Part shown: positions 18,985 through 28,253 of the stretch, piece after piece
How the letters are laid out: each line of letters opens with the position of its first letter
Numbering within the stretch: position 1 is the stretch's first letter
Assembly (NCBI GenBank): GCA_014896295.1
Contig: JADBKR010000008.1
Span: 620,001-684,000 of the forward strand
Length of the DNA: 64,000 nucleotides
From: Limnochordaceae bacterium
GTDB lineage: Bacteria > Bacillota > Limnochordia > Limnochordales > Geochordaceae
Reading direction: 5' to 3'
Position numbers and translations under genes: made by a program
Notes under the pieces: generated by a model
Database searches by the model: none
What the model saw: only the letters and a program-made list of their open reading frames with translations
Told to the model about the DNA's origin: nothing

Positions 18985-19003
18985 CGGGGCGGGCCCCGTC
19001 CGC

Positions 19004-19843
19004 CTAACGCCGAGGCGCGTGCCCGGCCGCTCGGGCGATGCGGGTCATGTGGCGGAAGAGGTTGATGAGCAGCTCCGCCTCGTGGGGGTCGGGCACGGCT
19101 CGCAGCAGGAGAGCTTCCAGGCGGGAGAGCGCGGCCGCCCGGCGGGCGGGGCTGGTGTGTGGATGCAGCGTCTCGAGCAGCTCCTCGATCGCCCCCACCA
19201 TCTCGGCGCGCTGGGACCCCGGCGCGATGGGCCGGTCGACGGGTACCGCCATCGGGTGCCCCGTCTCGGCTCTCGTTCTCTCTGGGCGCACCTCTTCGCA
19301 CCACGCAACGTACAGCTCGTAGAGCACGATCCCGGCGGCGTGCGACAGGTTGAGCGAGTGGTGCCCGGGGTCGGTGGGGATCGTGACCAGCGCGTGCGCC
19401 CGGTCAATGACGGAGTTGGGCAGGCCGTCCCGCTCGCGCCCGAAGAGGACGGCCGCGGGCGCGCCCGGATTGGCCGAGGCGGCCTGCAGCAAAGCCCGGG
19501 CGGCCTGGCGGGGCGTCAGCCTCTCCCTCACGAGCTCTCGGGGCCGCCCCGTCGTCGCGAGCACCAGGCTGCAGTCCGCGAGGGCCTCTTCCAGCGTCGC
19601 GAACCGCCGCGCGGCGGCCAGCACTTCCTGCCCTCCGTGCGCGATGGCCTCGATCCGCCAGGCGTCCCACGCGGCAGGCTCCACCAGCCGCAGCCCCGTC
19701 ACCTCGAAGTTGGTCATGAGCCGCACGACGCTCGCGACGTTGACGAGGTCCTCGGGCTGGTAGAGCACGACCACGACGTTGTCGAGAAGTCCCCGTCCCC
19801 GGGTGGCCGCTTTCTGCGGCACCGCCTTCTCCCGCTCCTCCAT
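19004..19843 (-). CDS. TrmH/TrmJ-family RNA 2'-O-methyltransferase
   Basis: A SpoU-class (SPOUT) methyltransferase of 279 aa that uses S-adenosylmethionine to methylate a ribose 2'-OH, probably on tRNA. Motif 1 is NVASVVRLMTNF near residue 35, motif 2 is VLFGRERDGLPN near residue 130, and motif 3 is IPTDPGHHSLNLSHAAGIVLYE near residue 155. The C-terminal helical part (LSRLEALLLRAVP, ELLINLFRHMTRI) is typical of TrmJ-like group 1 proteins, which modify position 32. The ATG follows AAGGGAG. Confidence 0.85.
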   Translation of the reverse strand: MEEREKAVPQKAATRGRGLLDNVVVVLYQPEDLVNVASVVRLMTNFEVTGLRLVEPAAWDAWRIEAIAHGGQEVLAAARRFATLEEALADCSLVLATTGRPRELVRERLTPRQAARALLQAASANPGAPAAVLFGRERDGLPNSVIDRAHALVTIPTDPGHHSLNLSHAAGIVLYELYVAWCEEVRPERTRAETGHPMAVPVDRPIAPGSQRAEMVGAIEELLETLHPHTSPARRAAALSRLEALLLRAVPDPHEAELLINLFRHMTRIARAAGHAPRR

Positions 19844-19949
19844 CGACTCCCTTGCCCTCTTCCCCAGCTTCTATGTCGCGCGCCGGGCGCCTTCCTGCAA
19901 AGGGCGGGCGCCGGTGGGGAGACTAACCGGGGACAAGGGGGAGGCACCC

Positions 19950-20900
19950 ATGGTAGTCGCGGTGATCGGCCTGGGCCGGATGGGGGGCAACATGGCCCGG
20001 CGCCTGCTGAGCAAAGGCCATAGAGTGGTCGTCTGGAACCGATCGCCCGGCCCCCTCGAAGCACTGGAGAAAGAAGGCGCCGAGCCTGCCCGCTCCTTCG
20101 ATGAGGTCGTTGAACGGCTGGAGCCGCCCCGCGTGGCCTGGCTGATGCTGCCCGCAGGGGAGGTCACGTCCCACGCGGTGGAAGAGTTCGCACGCCGGCT
20201 GCATCCGGGAGACATCCTGGTCAACGGGGCCAACAGCTACTACCGGGATTCCATGGCTTACGCCGAACGGCTGCAGCCCAGAGGCATCGGGTTCGCAGAC
20301 GTCGGGGTGTCGGGAGGCATCTGGGGGCGAGAGTACGGCTACGGCCTCATGGCAGGCGGCTCCGACGAGGTCATCGCCCACCTGCGCCCGCTCCTCGAAG
20401 CGCTGGCTCCCGCTCCGGACCGCGGCTGGGTCCACGCCGGCCCGGTCGGAGCAGGCCACTACGCCAAGATGGTGCATAACGCCATCGAGTATGCCCTCAT
20501 GCAGGCTTACGCCGAGGGATTCGAACTCTTGAGGCGCAAGGAGTTCGACATCGACCTGGCGGCGGTGGCGGAGGCCTGGAGGCACGGGACGGTCATCCGG
20601 AGCTGGCTGCTCGACCTGATTGCCGCCGAACTCCGGTCGGATCCACGGCTTTCCGGTGTCGCGCCGGTGGTCGCCGACTCGGGGGAGGGGCGCTGGGCCG
20701 CGCACGAGGCCATCGACCTCGGGGTTGCGACACCGCTTCTGGCGCTGGCTCTTCACGAGCGGTTCAAGAGTCAGGACGCAACACACTATCCTTACCGAGT
20801 GCTGGCCGTGCTGCGGCGTGCCTTCGGCGGGCACGCCGTGGCCGTACGCGACGCCACCGACCCCGCGCAGCAGGAGCATCAAGGGCAGGAGCGCGCCTGA
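19950..20900 (+). CDS. gnd: 6-phosphogluconate dehydrogenase, decarboxylating (short type)
   Basis: Oxidises 6-phosphogluconate to ribulose 5-phosphate and CO2 with reduction of NAD(P)+. At 316 aa it belongs to the short Gnd (YqeC/GndA-like) class rather than the ~470-aa type. The N-terminal Rossmann motif is [15 protein letters not shown]. The active-site lysine lies in [20 protein letters not shown] near residue 175. The ATG has AGGGGGAGG six bases upstream. The stop overlaps the zwf start (TGATG), and pgl follows, so the three oxidative pentose phosphate steps form one operon. Cofactor preference is not clear. Confidence 0.93.
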   Translation: MVVAVIGLGRMGGNMARRLLSKGHRVVVWNRSPGPLEALEKEGAEPARSFDEVVERLEPPRVAWLMLPAGEVTSHAVEEFARRLHPGDILVNGANSYYRDSMAYAERLQPRGIGFADVGVSGGIWGREYGYGLMAGGSDEVIAHLRPLLEALAPAPDRGWVHAGPVGAGHYAKMVHNAIEYALMQAYAEGFELLRRKEFDIDLAAVAEAWRHGTVIRSWLLDLIAAELRSDPRLSGVAPVVADSGEGRWAAHEAIDLGVATPLLALALHERFKSQDATHYPYRVLAVLRRAFGGHAVAVRDATDPAQQEHQGQERA

Positions 20901-22363
20901 TGGCTCGCGGACAGACCGCGGCGCCCAACGACCTCGCGATCGTCATTTTCGGCGCGAGCGGCGACCTTGCCAGGCGCAAGCTCTTTCCCGCGCTCTTCCG
21001 GCTCGCCTGCCAGGGGCAGCTGCCGCCCGCCCTGGAGATCATCGGGGTCGCCCGCCGGAGGTGGGACGATGCGGCCTTCCGCGCACACGTCGGCGCCGCG
21101 CTGGAGGAGTTCGTGTCCGGGCATGACCGGGAGGAGCGGGCGCGCTTCGAGGCGCGCCTTCGGTTCGTCGCCGGAGGCATGGACGAGGAGGCGGTCCAGG
21201 CGGTAGCCGCCCGGGTACCCGGGCGGGCGGTCTTCTACCTGGCCCTTCCGCCGGGGCTCTTCGGCGAGGCGGCCCGGCTGCTGGCCGGGGCGGGTCTCCA
21301 CCGGGAGGAGGGGGGCTTCCGGCGGCTCGTGGTGGAGAAGCCTTTCGGCCGGGACCTGGCCAGCGCCCGGCACCTCGACGCGCAGGTGCGCCGAGACTGG
21401 CAGGAGGCGCAGATCTACCGGATCGATCATTTCCTGGGAAAGGAAGCCGTTCAAAACCTGCTGGTGTTCCGGTTCGCCAACGCGTTTCTCGAACCGGTCT
21501 GGAATCGCGACCACGTCGACCACGTCCAGGTGACGGTGGCCGAAACTCTGGGAATGGAGGGCCGGGCCCGGTACTACGACGGCCTGGGGGCCTTGCGCGA
21601 CATGGTGCAAAACCACCTCCTGCAGCTGGTCACGCTCACGGCCATGGAGCCGCCGGCCCGGCTCGACGGCGAGGACCTGCACGACGAGAAGGTCAAGGTG
21701 CTGAAAAGCGTGCGCCCCGTCGACGAGGACGTGGACGGTGCGGTCGTTCGGGCGCAATATGGCCCCGGGGAGGTCGACGGCCAGGTAGTGCCGGGCTACC
21801 GGGACGAAGAGGGCGTCCGTCCGGGTTCCAGGACCGAGACGTACGTGGCGCTGCGGCTGCTGGTCGACAACTGGCGGTGGCTGGGCGTGCCCTTTTACCT
21901 GCGGACCGGCAAGCGCCTGGCTGCCAGCCGCAGCGAGGTGGCCATCCGGTTCAAGGTGCCTCCCCAGAAGTTTCTGGAACCTGCCACGCTCGGGCGGCTC
22001 GAGCCCAACTGGCTCGTGCTGTCCATGAAGCCCGACGAGTGCCTCAGCCTGGTCGTGCAGGCCAAACAGGTCGGACTGAAGCTCACGCCCCGGACGGTCG
22101 TCCTGCAGGCGGCGTACCGGGCGCAGGGAGACCCCGAGATCGATGCCTACGAGAGCCTCTTGCTGGACGTCCTCCAAGGTAACCGTACCTACTTTCTGCG
22201 GTACGACGAGGTGGACTGGGCGTGGCGCGTCCTGGAGCCGGTGCTGGAGTATTGGGACCGCCAACCGGACGGGCTGGCCTCTTACCCCGCCGGCTCGGAA
22301 GGGCCTGTAGAGGCGGACCGGATCTTCCTCCACGGAGGGCATGTGTGGCTTCCCCTGAAGTGA
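20900..22363 (+). CDS. zwf: Glucose-6-phosphate 1-dehydrogenase
   Basis: Oxidises glucose 6-phosphate to 6-phosphogluconolactone, the entry step of the oxidative pentose phosphate pathway. The 487-aa protein has the nucleotide-binding motif [18 protein letters not shown] at the N terminus, the active-site signature [13 protein letters not shown] near residue 175 with the catalytic His, and [13 protein letters not shown] just before it. The start ATG overlaps the gnd stop by one base. Its last 19 bases overlap pgl. The enzyme and its two neighbours would supply NADPH and pentose phosphates. Confidence 0.96.
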   Translation: MARGQTAAPNDLAIVIFGASGDLARRKLFPALFRLACQGQLPPALEIIGVARRRWDDAAFRAHVGAALEEFVSGHDREERARFEARLRFVAGGMDEEAVQAVAARVPGRAVFYLALPPGLFGEAARLLAGAGLHREEGGFRRLVVEKPFGRDLASARHLDAQVRRDWQEAQIYRIDHFLGKEAVQNLLVFRFANAFLEPVWNRDHVDHVQVTVAETLGMEGRARYYDGLGALRDMVQNHLLQLVTLTAMEPPARLDGEDLHDEKVKVLKSVRPVDEDVDGAVVRAQYGPGEVDGQVVPGYRDEEGVRPGSRTETYVALRLLVDNWRWLGVPFYLRTGKRLAASRSEVAIRFKVPPQKFLEPATLGRLEPNWLVLSMKPDECLSLVVQAKQVGLKLTPRTVVLQAAYRAQGDPEIDAYESLLLDVLQGNRTYFLRYDEVDWAWRVLEPVLEYWDRQPDGLASYPAGSEGPVEADRIFLHGGHVWLPLK

Positions 22364-23037
22364 CCTGGTACCATCTGGGCCATACGGCGCGAGCTGTCGC
22401 AGCTGCAACGGCGTGGCTCGTGAAGCGCCTGCGCGAGCCGGGCCCCGGCACGGGCACGCTGGTGCTGGCGGGGGGCAGGACACCGGTGGCCCTCTACGAA
22501 CGGCTGGCACAGGCCCCCATCCCCTGGGAGCGCCTGGTGCTCGTGCCGAGCGATGAACGGTGCCTCCCCGAAGGAGCCCCTGAGCGCAACGATGTCATGC
22601 TGGCCCGAGCCCTCCTCTCCCGGCTGCCGGTGAAGCCCGGGGGATTCGTGCCCATCCCCGCCCACAAGGGGCCGGCGGTGGCGGCCGCCGAGTTCGAAAA
22701 GGTGGCCATGGGCGTGCCGCCCATCCGGGCGGCGATCCTGGGCCTGGGGGAGGACGGGCACACGGCGAGCCTGTTCCCAGGGGACGAGGCCCTCGAGGCG
22801 AGGGGCTGGGCAGCGCCGGTGTGGCGGGCGCCCAAGCCGCCGCCCGAGCGGGTGACGCTCACCCTGGAGGCGCTCGGGCGGGCCGACGACGTCCTCTTCC
22901 TGGCGCTGGGGACTGCCAAGGAGGAGGCGCTGCGGCGCTGGATGGCCGGGGAGGCTCTGCCCGCGGCGCGGGTCCACCCCCGAAAGAGCCTCGCCGTCTT
23001 TACCGATAGAGATCCTGCCTTCTCGTCACAACGTTGA
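22345..23037 (+). CDS. pgl: 6-phosphogluconolactonase
   Basis: Hydrolyses 6-phosphogluconolactone to 6-phosphogluconate, between the Zwf and Gnd steps. The 230-aa protein belongs to the DevB/NagB-like family: [16 protein letters not shown] near residue 38, [17 protein letters not shown] near residue 67, and [15 protein letters not shown] near residue 130 with the catalytic His. The GTG at 22345 has GGAGGG five bases upstream and lies inside the 3' end of zwf, giving translational coupling. Confidence 0.92.
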   Translation: MASPEVTWYHLGHTARAVAAATAWLVKRLREPGPGTGTLVLAGGRTPVALYERLAQAPIPWERLVLVPSDERCLPEGAPERNDVMLARALLSRLPVKPGGFVPIPAHKGPAVAAAEFEKVAMGVPPIRAAILGLGEDGHTASLFPGDEALEARGWAAPVWRAPKPPPERVTLTLEALGRADDVLFLALGTAKEEALRRWMAGEALPAARVHPRKSLAVFTDRDPAFSSQR

Positions 23038-23224
23038 AGGCATCCCGTCGCACTCGAAGCACAGGATGACGCCCGCACGCCAAATGACCCGGGCCGGGGT
23101 CGCGAGGTGCCCGGACGGGGCGGTGGCGTCGCAACGACAACTGCCGGCGATTTCCGACAGGACTGGCGAGCGCTCTCCGAGAAGGCAGCCGCTGAGACGT
23201 CTGGAGACGAGAGGTGGGGCCAGG

Positions 23225-24211
23225 GTGGCAAGCGTGCGAGGCCTGGTCGGAGCAGTTGGGATGGGGATGATCCTCGCGCTGGCAGTGGTGGTCGCCGGCA
23301 CCTCCACCGGTGCGCAGGCAGCTCCGGGCACTACGCCATCCGCGGGCACCGTGTCGCTTTCAGAGATGGCGGATGCCGGGGGCTTGGGCACGAGCGCCAG
23401 GATTGCCGGCATGGGCGGGGCGTTCGTGGCATTGGCGGATGACGGCGCCTCCGTCTTCTACAACCCTGCCGGCCTTGCGTTCCTGGAAGGACCCGAGATC
23501 CAGGGTGCCTACGCGTCGGGGCCGGCCGGGACGCCGGGAGGGCAGCCGGCGACCCGGGTGGGCGGGCTCGTCGCGACCCGGCACGTCGGGTTGGGAGCGA
23601 CCCGGCTGGCCGTGCCGGGGGAGGGCGGCGATCTCGAGAGCTGGGACGCGACCGCCGCTGTCGCAGCCCGGATGTGGGTCGTCGGCCTGGGCGTCTCGGG
23701 CCACTACCTGGCGTCCGCGATGGGCGGGGCCGACCAGGAGCGGGGCTGGAGCGCCGACGCCGGTGTCCTGATCAGCGCCGGGCCCTTACGGTTAGGGGCC
23801 GTGGTGCGCAACGCCGCCGGCAGCCTCACGGGGGCAGACCAGACCCAACAGGACGTTTCGGGCATGCGCCAGGTGGCGTATGGGGCGGCCCTGAGGCTCG
23901 GCTTTGCCAACCTCGCGGCGGACTACGTGCAGCCGCCCTCCGGGTGGGGGGAGGATGCCCCGGCGGTGGTGCGAGCGGGAGCCGAAATCAGGTTGGGGCC
24001 AATCGCCTTGAGGGCTGGCGGCTCCCGGCCGCAGCGTGAGGACTCCTCTTTCCCGTTCCTCAAAGAACGGCGCACCGTGGGCGCCTCCCTCCAGCTGGGG
24101 GGCCTGCGCCTCGACTATGCGGCGTCAGAGCCGTGGAACGATGGCGACCCTCTCTGGGGAGCGCACCCCCAGGACCGCGTCCAGAGCCTCGGGCTGCGGG
24201 CGGCCTTTTAG
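23225..24211 (+). CDS. Outer-membrane beta-barrel protein, PorV/UPF0164-like
   Basis: A secreted protein of about 328 aa with a signal peptide (LVGAVGMGMILALAVVVAG, cleavage after about AQA). The N-terminal LGTSARIAGMGGAFVALADDG and VFYNPAGLAFL segment is the signature of PorV/PorQ/UPF0164 beta-barrels, which are FadL-like. The remainder is alternating short amphipathic strands separated by Gly/Pro-rich turns. The chain ends LGLRAAF, and a C-terminal aromatic residue is the classic outer-membrane assembly signal. The GTG has GAGAGGTGGGG upstream. Its cargo is unknown. It implies an outer membrane in this lineage. Confidence 0.75.
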   Translation: MASVRGLVGAVGMGMILALAVVVAGTSTGAQAAPGTTPSAGTVSLSEMADAGGLGTSARIAGMGGAFVALADDGASVFYNPAGLAFLEGPEIQGAYASGPAGTPGGQPATRVGGLVATRHVGLGATRLAVPGEGGDLESWDATAAVAARMWVVGLGVSGHYLASAMGGADQERGWSADAGVLISAGPLRLGAVVRNAAGSLTGADQTQQDVSGMRQVAYGAALRLGFANLAADYVQPPSGWGEDAPAVVRAGAEIRLGPIALRAGGSRPQREDSSFPFLKERRTVGASLQLGGLRLDYAASEPWNDGDPLWGAHPQDRVQSLGLRAAF

Positions 24212-24792
24212 CCTGGTGTCCTGCCGGTCGCGTCGGGCGAGGCGGCCAGGGTCCTTCGAGGCCGGGACCGCGCCGGGCCCATGCGGTACGTTGCCATGCT
24301 GCGCGCCGTGGGCTCCACGCTCCGAGGTGCCGAGCCCGAGTGCGTGGCGCCCCTGACCCAGGGGGATTCCGGCGTCACGTACGAAGAGGCCCGGGGTTGA
24401 AGGCCGCGCGGGTAGTGTGACCGGCTGGCCGGGTCGTGCATCCGGTCGGCTCGCGCGCCTGGGTTCTCCGGCTCCCATGTGGTGGCCGGGGGCGAATCGG
24501 CTGGCTCATCCGGAGACGAAGGGGAGTCTGGCTGCGAGGTGTCCGCCGGCGAGGGAGGCGCAGGCGCCGTTGAAACCTCCTTCGGACCGGACTGGACGAC
24601 GGGCTCGGTCCTCTGCGCTCTGCGCGGGGGGCTTTGAGCGGCCGACGCCAGCATGGCCCAGACGAGGCGCTCCGGGTAGAGGCCCGTCAGGTCCGTATCG
24701 GGGAACCTGACCGCCCCGCCTCGCGGATACGAGTTCGCACCGCTGCCCTCCGGCGTCGCGTCGACCAGGCGCTGGTTGCAGTTGCAGCCCAT
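24208..24792 (-). CDS. Hypothetical protein with MGCNC start
   Basis: A possible 194-aa protein not assigned to any family. It begins MGCNCNQRLVDA, has a more ordered first ~55 residues (FPDTDLTGLYPERLVWAML), and then becomes a Pro/Ser/Glu-rich low-complexity tail. AAGGAGAG lies about a dozen bases before the ATG. The tail may be spurious, because long frames occur by chance in this GC-rich DNA. The stretch 24212-24950 otherwise holds no other gene I can support. Confidence 0.3.
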   Translation of the reverse strand: MGCNCNQRLVDATPEGSGANSYPRGGAVRFPDTDLTGLYPERLVWAMLASAAQSPPRRAQRTEPVVQSGPKEVSTAPAPPSPADTSQPDSPSSPDEPADSPPATTWEPENPGARADRMHDPASRSHYPRGLQPRASSYVTPESPWVRGATHSGSAPRSVEPTARSMATYRMGPARSRPRRTLAASPDATGRTPG

Positions 24793-24950
24793 GTCACGAG
24801 TTCTCTCCTTCGGGATCTCAGTGCCGGCGCGCGTCGGTCTCGCGCCCGGCGTGCTCCATGGTATGAGACGTGAGCCGGGAGGGGGTCTTGCCAGGCCCCC
24901 TCCCGGCTCCCAAAAACCGATACGAGCGCGTCGCGGCTCGACGGGCTCGT

Positions 24951-25538
24951 CTACCGGAAGAGCTGGACGACGAGGATGCCCCCGTTGCGGCTCCTCGCGA
25001 TGCCGATCCCGACCTGTGTGTAGCGCGGGTCCAGCAAGGTCTTCGCATGAGACGGGCTACCCATCAACAGCCAGTGCGCCGTCTCCACGTTCGGGGCTCC
25101 CGTGAGGTTCTCAGCCAGGTACGGGTACACATAACCGGGCACGTAGTGGTTGGAGTATCCGTTGGCCACCATGTATTCAGCCTTCTGCTGGGCCATGCTG
25201 CTGAGACCCTGGTCGAGCCGGAGCGGCCCCGCGCCGGCTCGAGCGCGTGCCTGGTTGATCAGGGTGAGCATCCGCTGCTGGTCCGTCCCGGCCGGGTTCG
25301 GAGTCGGAGCCGGGGGCGCCGGTTGATCCGGCGGCAGCGTGGGAGCAGCAGGAGTCTGCGGAGCGACGGGCGTCTGCACCACCGAGGAACCATTGGGGCG
25401 ATACCGCTGGTAGAACGTCCAGTCGTAGATAGACCCGGATGCGGCTGCTTTCTCCGGCCCGGCCAGGCCGAGGACGGCCGTCACCAGCAGCAGGAGCAGA
25501 CTCGACAGGAGAACGGTGCACCAGGGCTTGCGAGGCAC
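24951..25538 (-). CDS. Exported CAP-domain (SCP/PR1, YkwD-like) protein
   Basis: A 195-aa secreted protein. A signal peptide (LLSSLLLLLVTAVLGLAG) is followed by a Pro/Thr-rich linker at about residues 50-85 and a CAP domain. The domain has LINQARARAGAGPLRLDQGL, MAQQKAEYMVANGYSNHYVPG, ENLTGAPNVETAHWLLMGS and SHAKTLLDPRYTQVGIGIA, including the family His and Glu residues. Firmicutes use such proteins in spores (SafA/YkwD) and on the envelope. The GTG start has only a G-rich upstream stretch. The function is not known. Confidence 0.82.
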   Translation of the reverse strand: MPRKPWCTVLLSSLLLLLVTAVLGLAGPEKAAASGSIYDWTFYQRYRPNGSSVVQTPVAPQTPAAPTLPPDQPAPPAPTPNPAGTDQQRMLTLINQARARAGAGPLRLDQGLSSMAQQKAEYMVANGYSNHYVPGYVYPYLAENLTGAPNVETAHWLLMGSPSHAKTLLDPRYTQVGIGIARSRNGGILVVQLFR

Positions 25539-25773
25539 TTCGGTGATCCCCCCAACTCGGCATTTCCTCCGCCGATTCTAGGGGACAACCTCCGGCCGCT
25601 CACTAGGGGATTGCTGAGGCCGGTGGGGACTTGACCCAGGCGGCCGCCCGATCGGATCCCGATCCTCCCCGTGGGGAAGATGGTGCCCCCGCACCAGGCA
25701 AACCTGGGCTTGGTTTCATAGGATGCCACCGCTTCAGGGATTCCCGACGCACGAGAGGAGGAGAATCGACCCC

Positions 25774-26409
25774 ATGCAGGACGCGGAGCCCTCCGTTCTC
25801 GCAAGCCAGAAGCCAACGGAGTCGCTCTCCAAGAAAGAGCAGGTGTGTATCCTCGCGCTGAAGGTCTTCGACTGGTGCGTCAAACCGCTGACGGAGACGG
25901 ACTGTTTCACGATCCCGGCGGAGTGCGACCCCCCCGTGCCCCCGGATCTCCCGGTAGAATGCCGTATCGTCGGCCTCACCGCGAGCATCGTGGCCCAGAC
26001 GCCGGGCCCGGAGAACATCCACACCGTTACGGCCCGTGTCGACAAGGAGAAGGAGATCACCATTCTCGAATCCGTGGAGCCCCGGGTGGTCCGCTGCACC
26101 TTCACGGTGACCGCGACGTCGTTCCACACGACGACGCTGTTCGCGCCGCCGGGCACCACCAAGCAGGTGGAGGTATCGGGCGAGTGCGGGCCCTGCCGGA
26201 TCTCCGCCGACGGCCGCACGGTCTGCTGTGAGGAGGCCATCTGCCTGCAGTTCGAGTCCAAGGCCCCCATCAAGCTCTGCGTACCGGCCGAGCTGTGTAC
26301 CCCGAGGGTTTGCACCCAGGCGCAACCGCCGTGTCCACCCACGCCGCCAGATCAGCGCGTACCCTTGTGCGGGCCGCCGTATCCGGCCAATGCCCCGTCA
26401 CATGCTTGA
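25774..26409 (+). CDS. Cys-rich protein, possible spore or surface structural protein
   Basis: A 211-aa protein of no recognised family. It has about 17 cysteines, arranged as KKEQVCILALKVFDWCVKPL near the N terminus, then pairs such as CGPCR, CCEEAICLQF and CVPAELCTPRVC. There is no signal peptide or membrane segment. The middle (ECRIVGLTASIVAQT, RVVRCTFTVTATSF) has beta-strand alternation. The pattern suits a cross-linked structural protein such as a spore coat or exosporium component, an inference without direct proof. GAGGAGGAGA precedes the ATG. Confidence 0.6.
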   Translation: MQDAEPSVLASQKPTESLSKKEQVCILALKVFDWCVKPLTETDCFTIPAECDPPVPPDLPVECRIVGLTASIVAQTPGPENIHTVTARVDKEKEITILESVEPRVVRCTFTVTATSFHTTTLFAPPGTTKQVEVSGECGPCRISADGRTVCCEEAICLQFESKAPIKLCVPAELCTPRVCTQAQPPCPPTPPDQRVPLCGPPYPANAPSHA

Positions 26410-26489
26410 GCCCGCGAGGAAGACCCGCCGGACGTTCCCCGCCGGGAGAGTGCTGCTGCACGCTCCCGGCTCTTGTTCGGTCCGGACTC

Positions 26490-26519
26490 TTGGCGCATGG
26501 CCGACGCGGGTGGTAAACT
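26490..26519 (+). promoter_or_regulatory. Promoter for tRNA-Arg
   Basis: A -35 TTGGCG (26490-26495), 18-base spacer and -10 TAAACT (26514-26519) place the start of transcription a few bases before the tRNA. Confidence 0.5.
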
Positions 26520-26533
26520 GCTGTTCGGCGGGT

Positions 26534-26610
26534 GGGCCCGTAGCTCAGGCGGACAGAGCAGCGGTTTCCTAAACCGCGGGTCGGGGGTTCGAGTCCCTTC
26601 GGGCCCACCA
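26534..26610 (+). tRNA. tRNA-Arg(CCU)
   Basis: A 77-nt tRNA. The acceptor GGGCCCG pairs with CGGGCCC, the anticodon stem GCGGT/ACCGC closes the loop TTCCTAA (anticodon CCT), the T-loop is GGTTCGAGTCC-like, and CCA is encoded. It decodes AGG. Confidence 0.95.
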
Positions 26611-26794
26611 CTTCTGGCAAGGCTCCCGAGCGACGGGGCGGCAGGGACTGCGCGGGGCTGCGCGATGTTCGCCAGGACGTGATAAACGCCTCTTGCGCAC
26701 TCCGGATCGTTTGGCACCGCCGCCGGTTGTCTGCGCCCGCTTGAGCTTCCCGCAGCGACCGTCGTTGGGCCGGCCTTTTCTCGTTTGAGCTACG

Positions 26795-26824
26795 TTCGAC
26801 GCCGGCGTTCCCGGCTTGTATACT
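26795..26824 (+). promoter_or_regulatory. Possible promoter for the ATPase relic
   Basis: A -10 TATACT (26819-26824) with a weaker -35 TTCGAC (26795-26800) and an 18-base spacer lie 20-50 bases before the coding start at 26847. Confidence 0.4.
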
Positions 26825-26846
26825 GGCTACGGCGGGTGTCGTATCG

Positions 26847-27531
26847 GTGACAGCAGGGAATTCGGAACCGGCCCACTTGGATCGCGTAGTGCTCAAGAAC
26901 TACAAGAACATCGCCGCGTGTGACGTGCAGTTACGACCCATGACCCTTCTCGTCGGGCCCAACGGTGCGGGCAAGAGCAACTTCGTCGACGCACTCCGGT
27001 TCGTTTCCGATTCTCTGCGGACGACCCTGGAGCATGCTTTGAGGGATCGGAGGTTTCCACGAGGTTCGGAGGCGCTCTCGAGGTCATCCGACCAACTTCG
27101 GGATAGCCCTCCATCTGCGCATGGGTCCCGCGACGTCCGCCGCTGAGCAAGTACTGGGCCGACAGGCGCCCGTCGCGGTGGTGCTCGCAAAGGCGGAATA
27201 CGAGACCTGGTTCGTGGCATGTCTTGACCCATTGCACGGGAAGAGGGGCATTCGAAGAGACGCCCGGGTACCCCACGACCCTGAGGCCATTCGGGGAGCC
27301 AAGGAGTATCTCGAGCAGCAAATGACGCCGGGGCGCTTCTACTCTGAAACCGTGGATCAGCCGGCCCTGACGCAGCTCATCGACGTCGAGCGCACCCGAT
27401 CCCGCTCGCCTTCGTTCGACAAGCTGTGGCGAGAGGTCGAGCGGCTCGTCCTGCGGGGCCGTCCTTCTTCCTTCCTGAGCGACCTCGATCGGGCTCGCGG
27501 CACCACGTCCACCCCTCGGGCGGGCGCATAG
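26847..27531 (+). pseudogene. Fused relic of an AAA ATPase and a DUF4276 protein
   Basis: Two normally separate genes are joined by a deletion. The first ~85 codons are the start of an SMC/OLD-like AAA ATPase: LDRVVLKNYKNIAACDVQL, the Walker A GPNGAGKSNFVDALRF, and, after a one-base shift near 27048, VRRRSRGHPTNFGIALHLRM. Without a gap the frame becomes the C-terminal half of a DUF4276 protein: VAVVLAKAEYETWFVACLD, then YSETVDQPALTQLIDVE and FDKLWREVERLV. The ATPase lacks Walker B and its C-terminal part, and DUF4276 lacks its N-terminal half. Such pairs are thought to be defence-related; this one is dead. Confidence 0.75.
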
Positions 27532-27609
27532 CATGAGGCCGGCCGCTCCCGCAAGGATGGCGCAGCGGCCTGCCTTGCCCGAAGCGGCCTGAGGAGGTGA
27601 ACAGGCGTC

Positions 27610-28173
27610 ATGGCGCTGTTGCTGCGGGCGTACACCACTCCTGCCAACACTACGGCGACGCCGCCGGGCGCGCCCGCCGTGGCGGTCAGCGCACCGTTTC
27701 CGCTGTGGCCCCGGATCAACGACAACGTCGTCGACGGCACGCCCGTGAGCTACCTCTGGAACGTCGACCCGCTCACCCAACCCGACGTCGATGCCGGGCA
27801 GGTCGTCACCTTCACCACCACGCTGGCGTTGCCAACCCTGATAGCGGCCGTGGCCGCCACCGTCGTCGTGGCCGTCTTCGCCGATAACGGATCGACGACC
27901 AGCCTGGCCCTCAACGGGGTGCCGGTCTCCTTCTCCGTGGTCAATCCTCTCGTCAACGGCGGTCCCGTCGTGACCTTCGGGGAGGACAACGCGCCTCCCT
28001 ACTTCTGGGACAACGTCGTGGTGGGCGTGGCCGAGGTGACGCTGGCCGTGGGGGCCAACACCCTGACCCTGACGACCACGGTAGCCAACTACGCGACGCC
28101 GGGCATACCGGCGATCAGCAACCCTGCAGGGTACCTGGCCGAGGTCCGCGTCTACGCTCCCATCGCAGTCTGA
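27610..28173 (+). CDS. Beta-sandwich-like surface protein of unknown function
   Basis: A 187-aa protein, very rich in Thr, Val, Ala and Asn and almost without charges. No signal peptide is evident. Alternating strands such as VVTFTTTLALPTL, VVVAVFADNG, LALNGVPVSFSV and TLAVGANTLTLTTTVANY suggest a jelly-roll/beta-sandwich fold like those in spore-surface, appendage or capsid-type proteins. The end NPAGYLAEVRVY is similar to C termini of exported beta-sandwich domains. GAGGAGGTGA lies nine bases before the ATG, an unusually strong site, so it is probably made in quantity. I do not recognise a function. Confidence 0.6.
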   Translation: MALLLRAYTTPANTTATPPGAPAVAVSAPFPLWPRINDNVVDGTPVSYLWNVDPLTQPDVDAGQVVTFTTTLALPTLIAAVAATVVVAVFADNGSTTSLALNGVPVSFSVVNPLVNGGPVVTFGEDNAPPYFWDNVVVGVAEVTLAVGANTLTLTTTVANYATPGIPAISNPAGYLAEVRVYAPIAV

Positions 28174-28181
28174 GCGCAAGC

Positions 28182-28211
28182 CCCCGAGCCCGGCTCGCGC
28201 CGGGCTCGGGG
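28182..28211. terminator. Hairpin between convergent genes
   Basis: CCCCGAGCCCGG (28182-28193) pairs perfectly with CCGGGCTCGGGG (28200-28211) around a six-base loop. There is no T run. It lies just after the beta-sandwich gene and faces the end of motB. Confidence 0.5.
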
Positions 28212-28253
28212 CCCTGGCCAGATCGCGGCTCGTGCGCGTGGGCGCAGGCCCGT

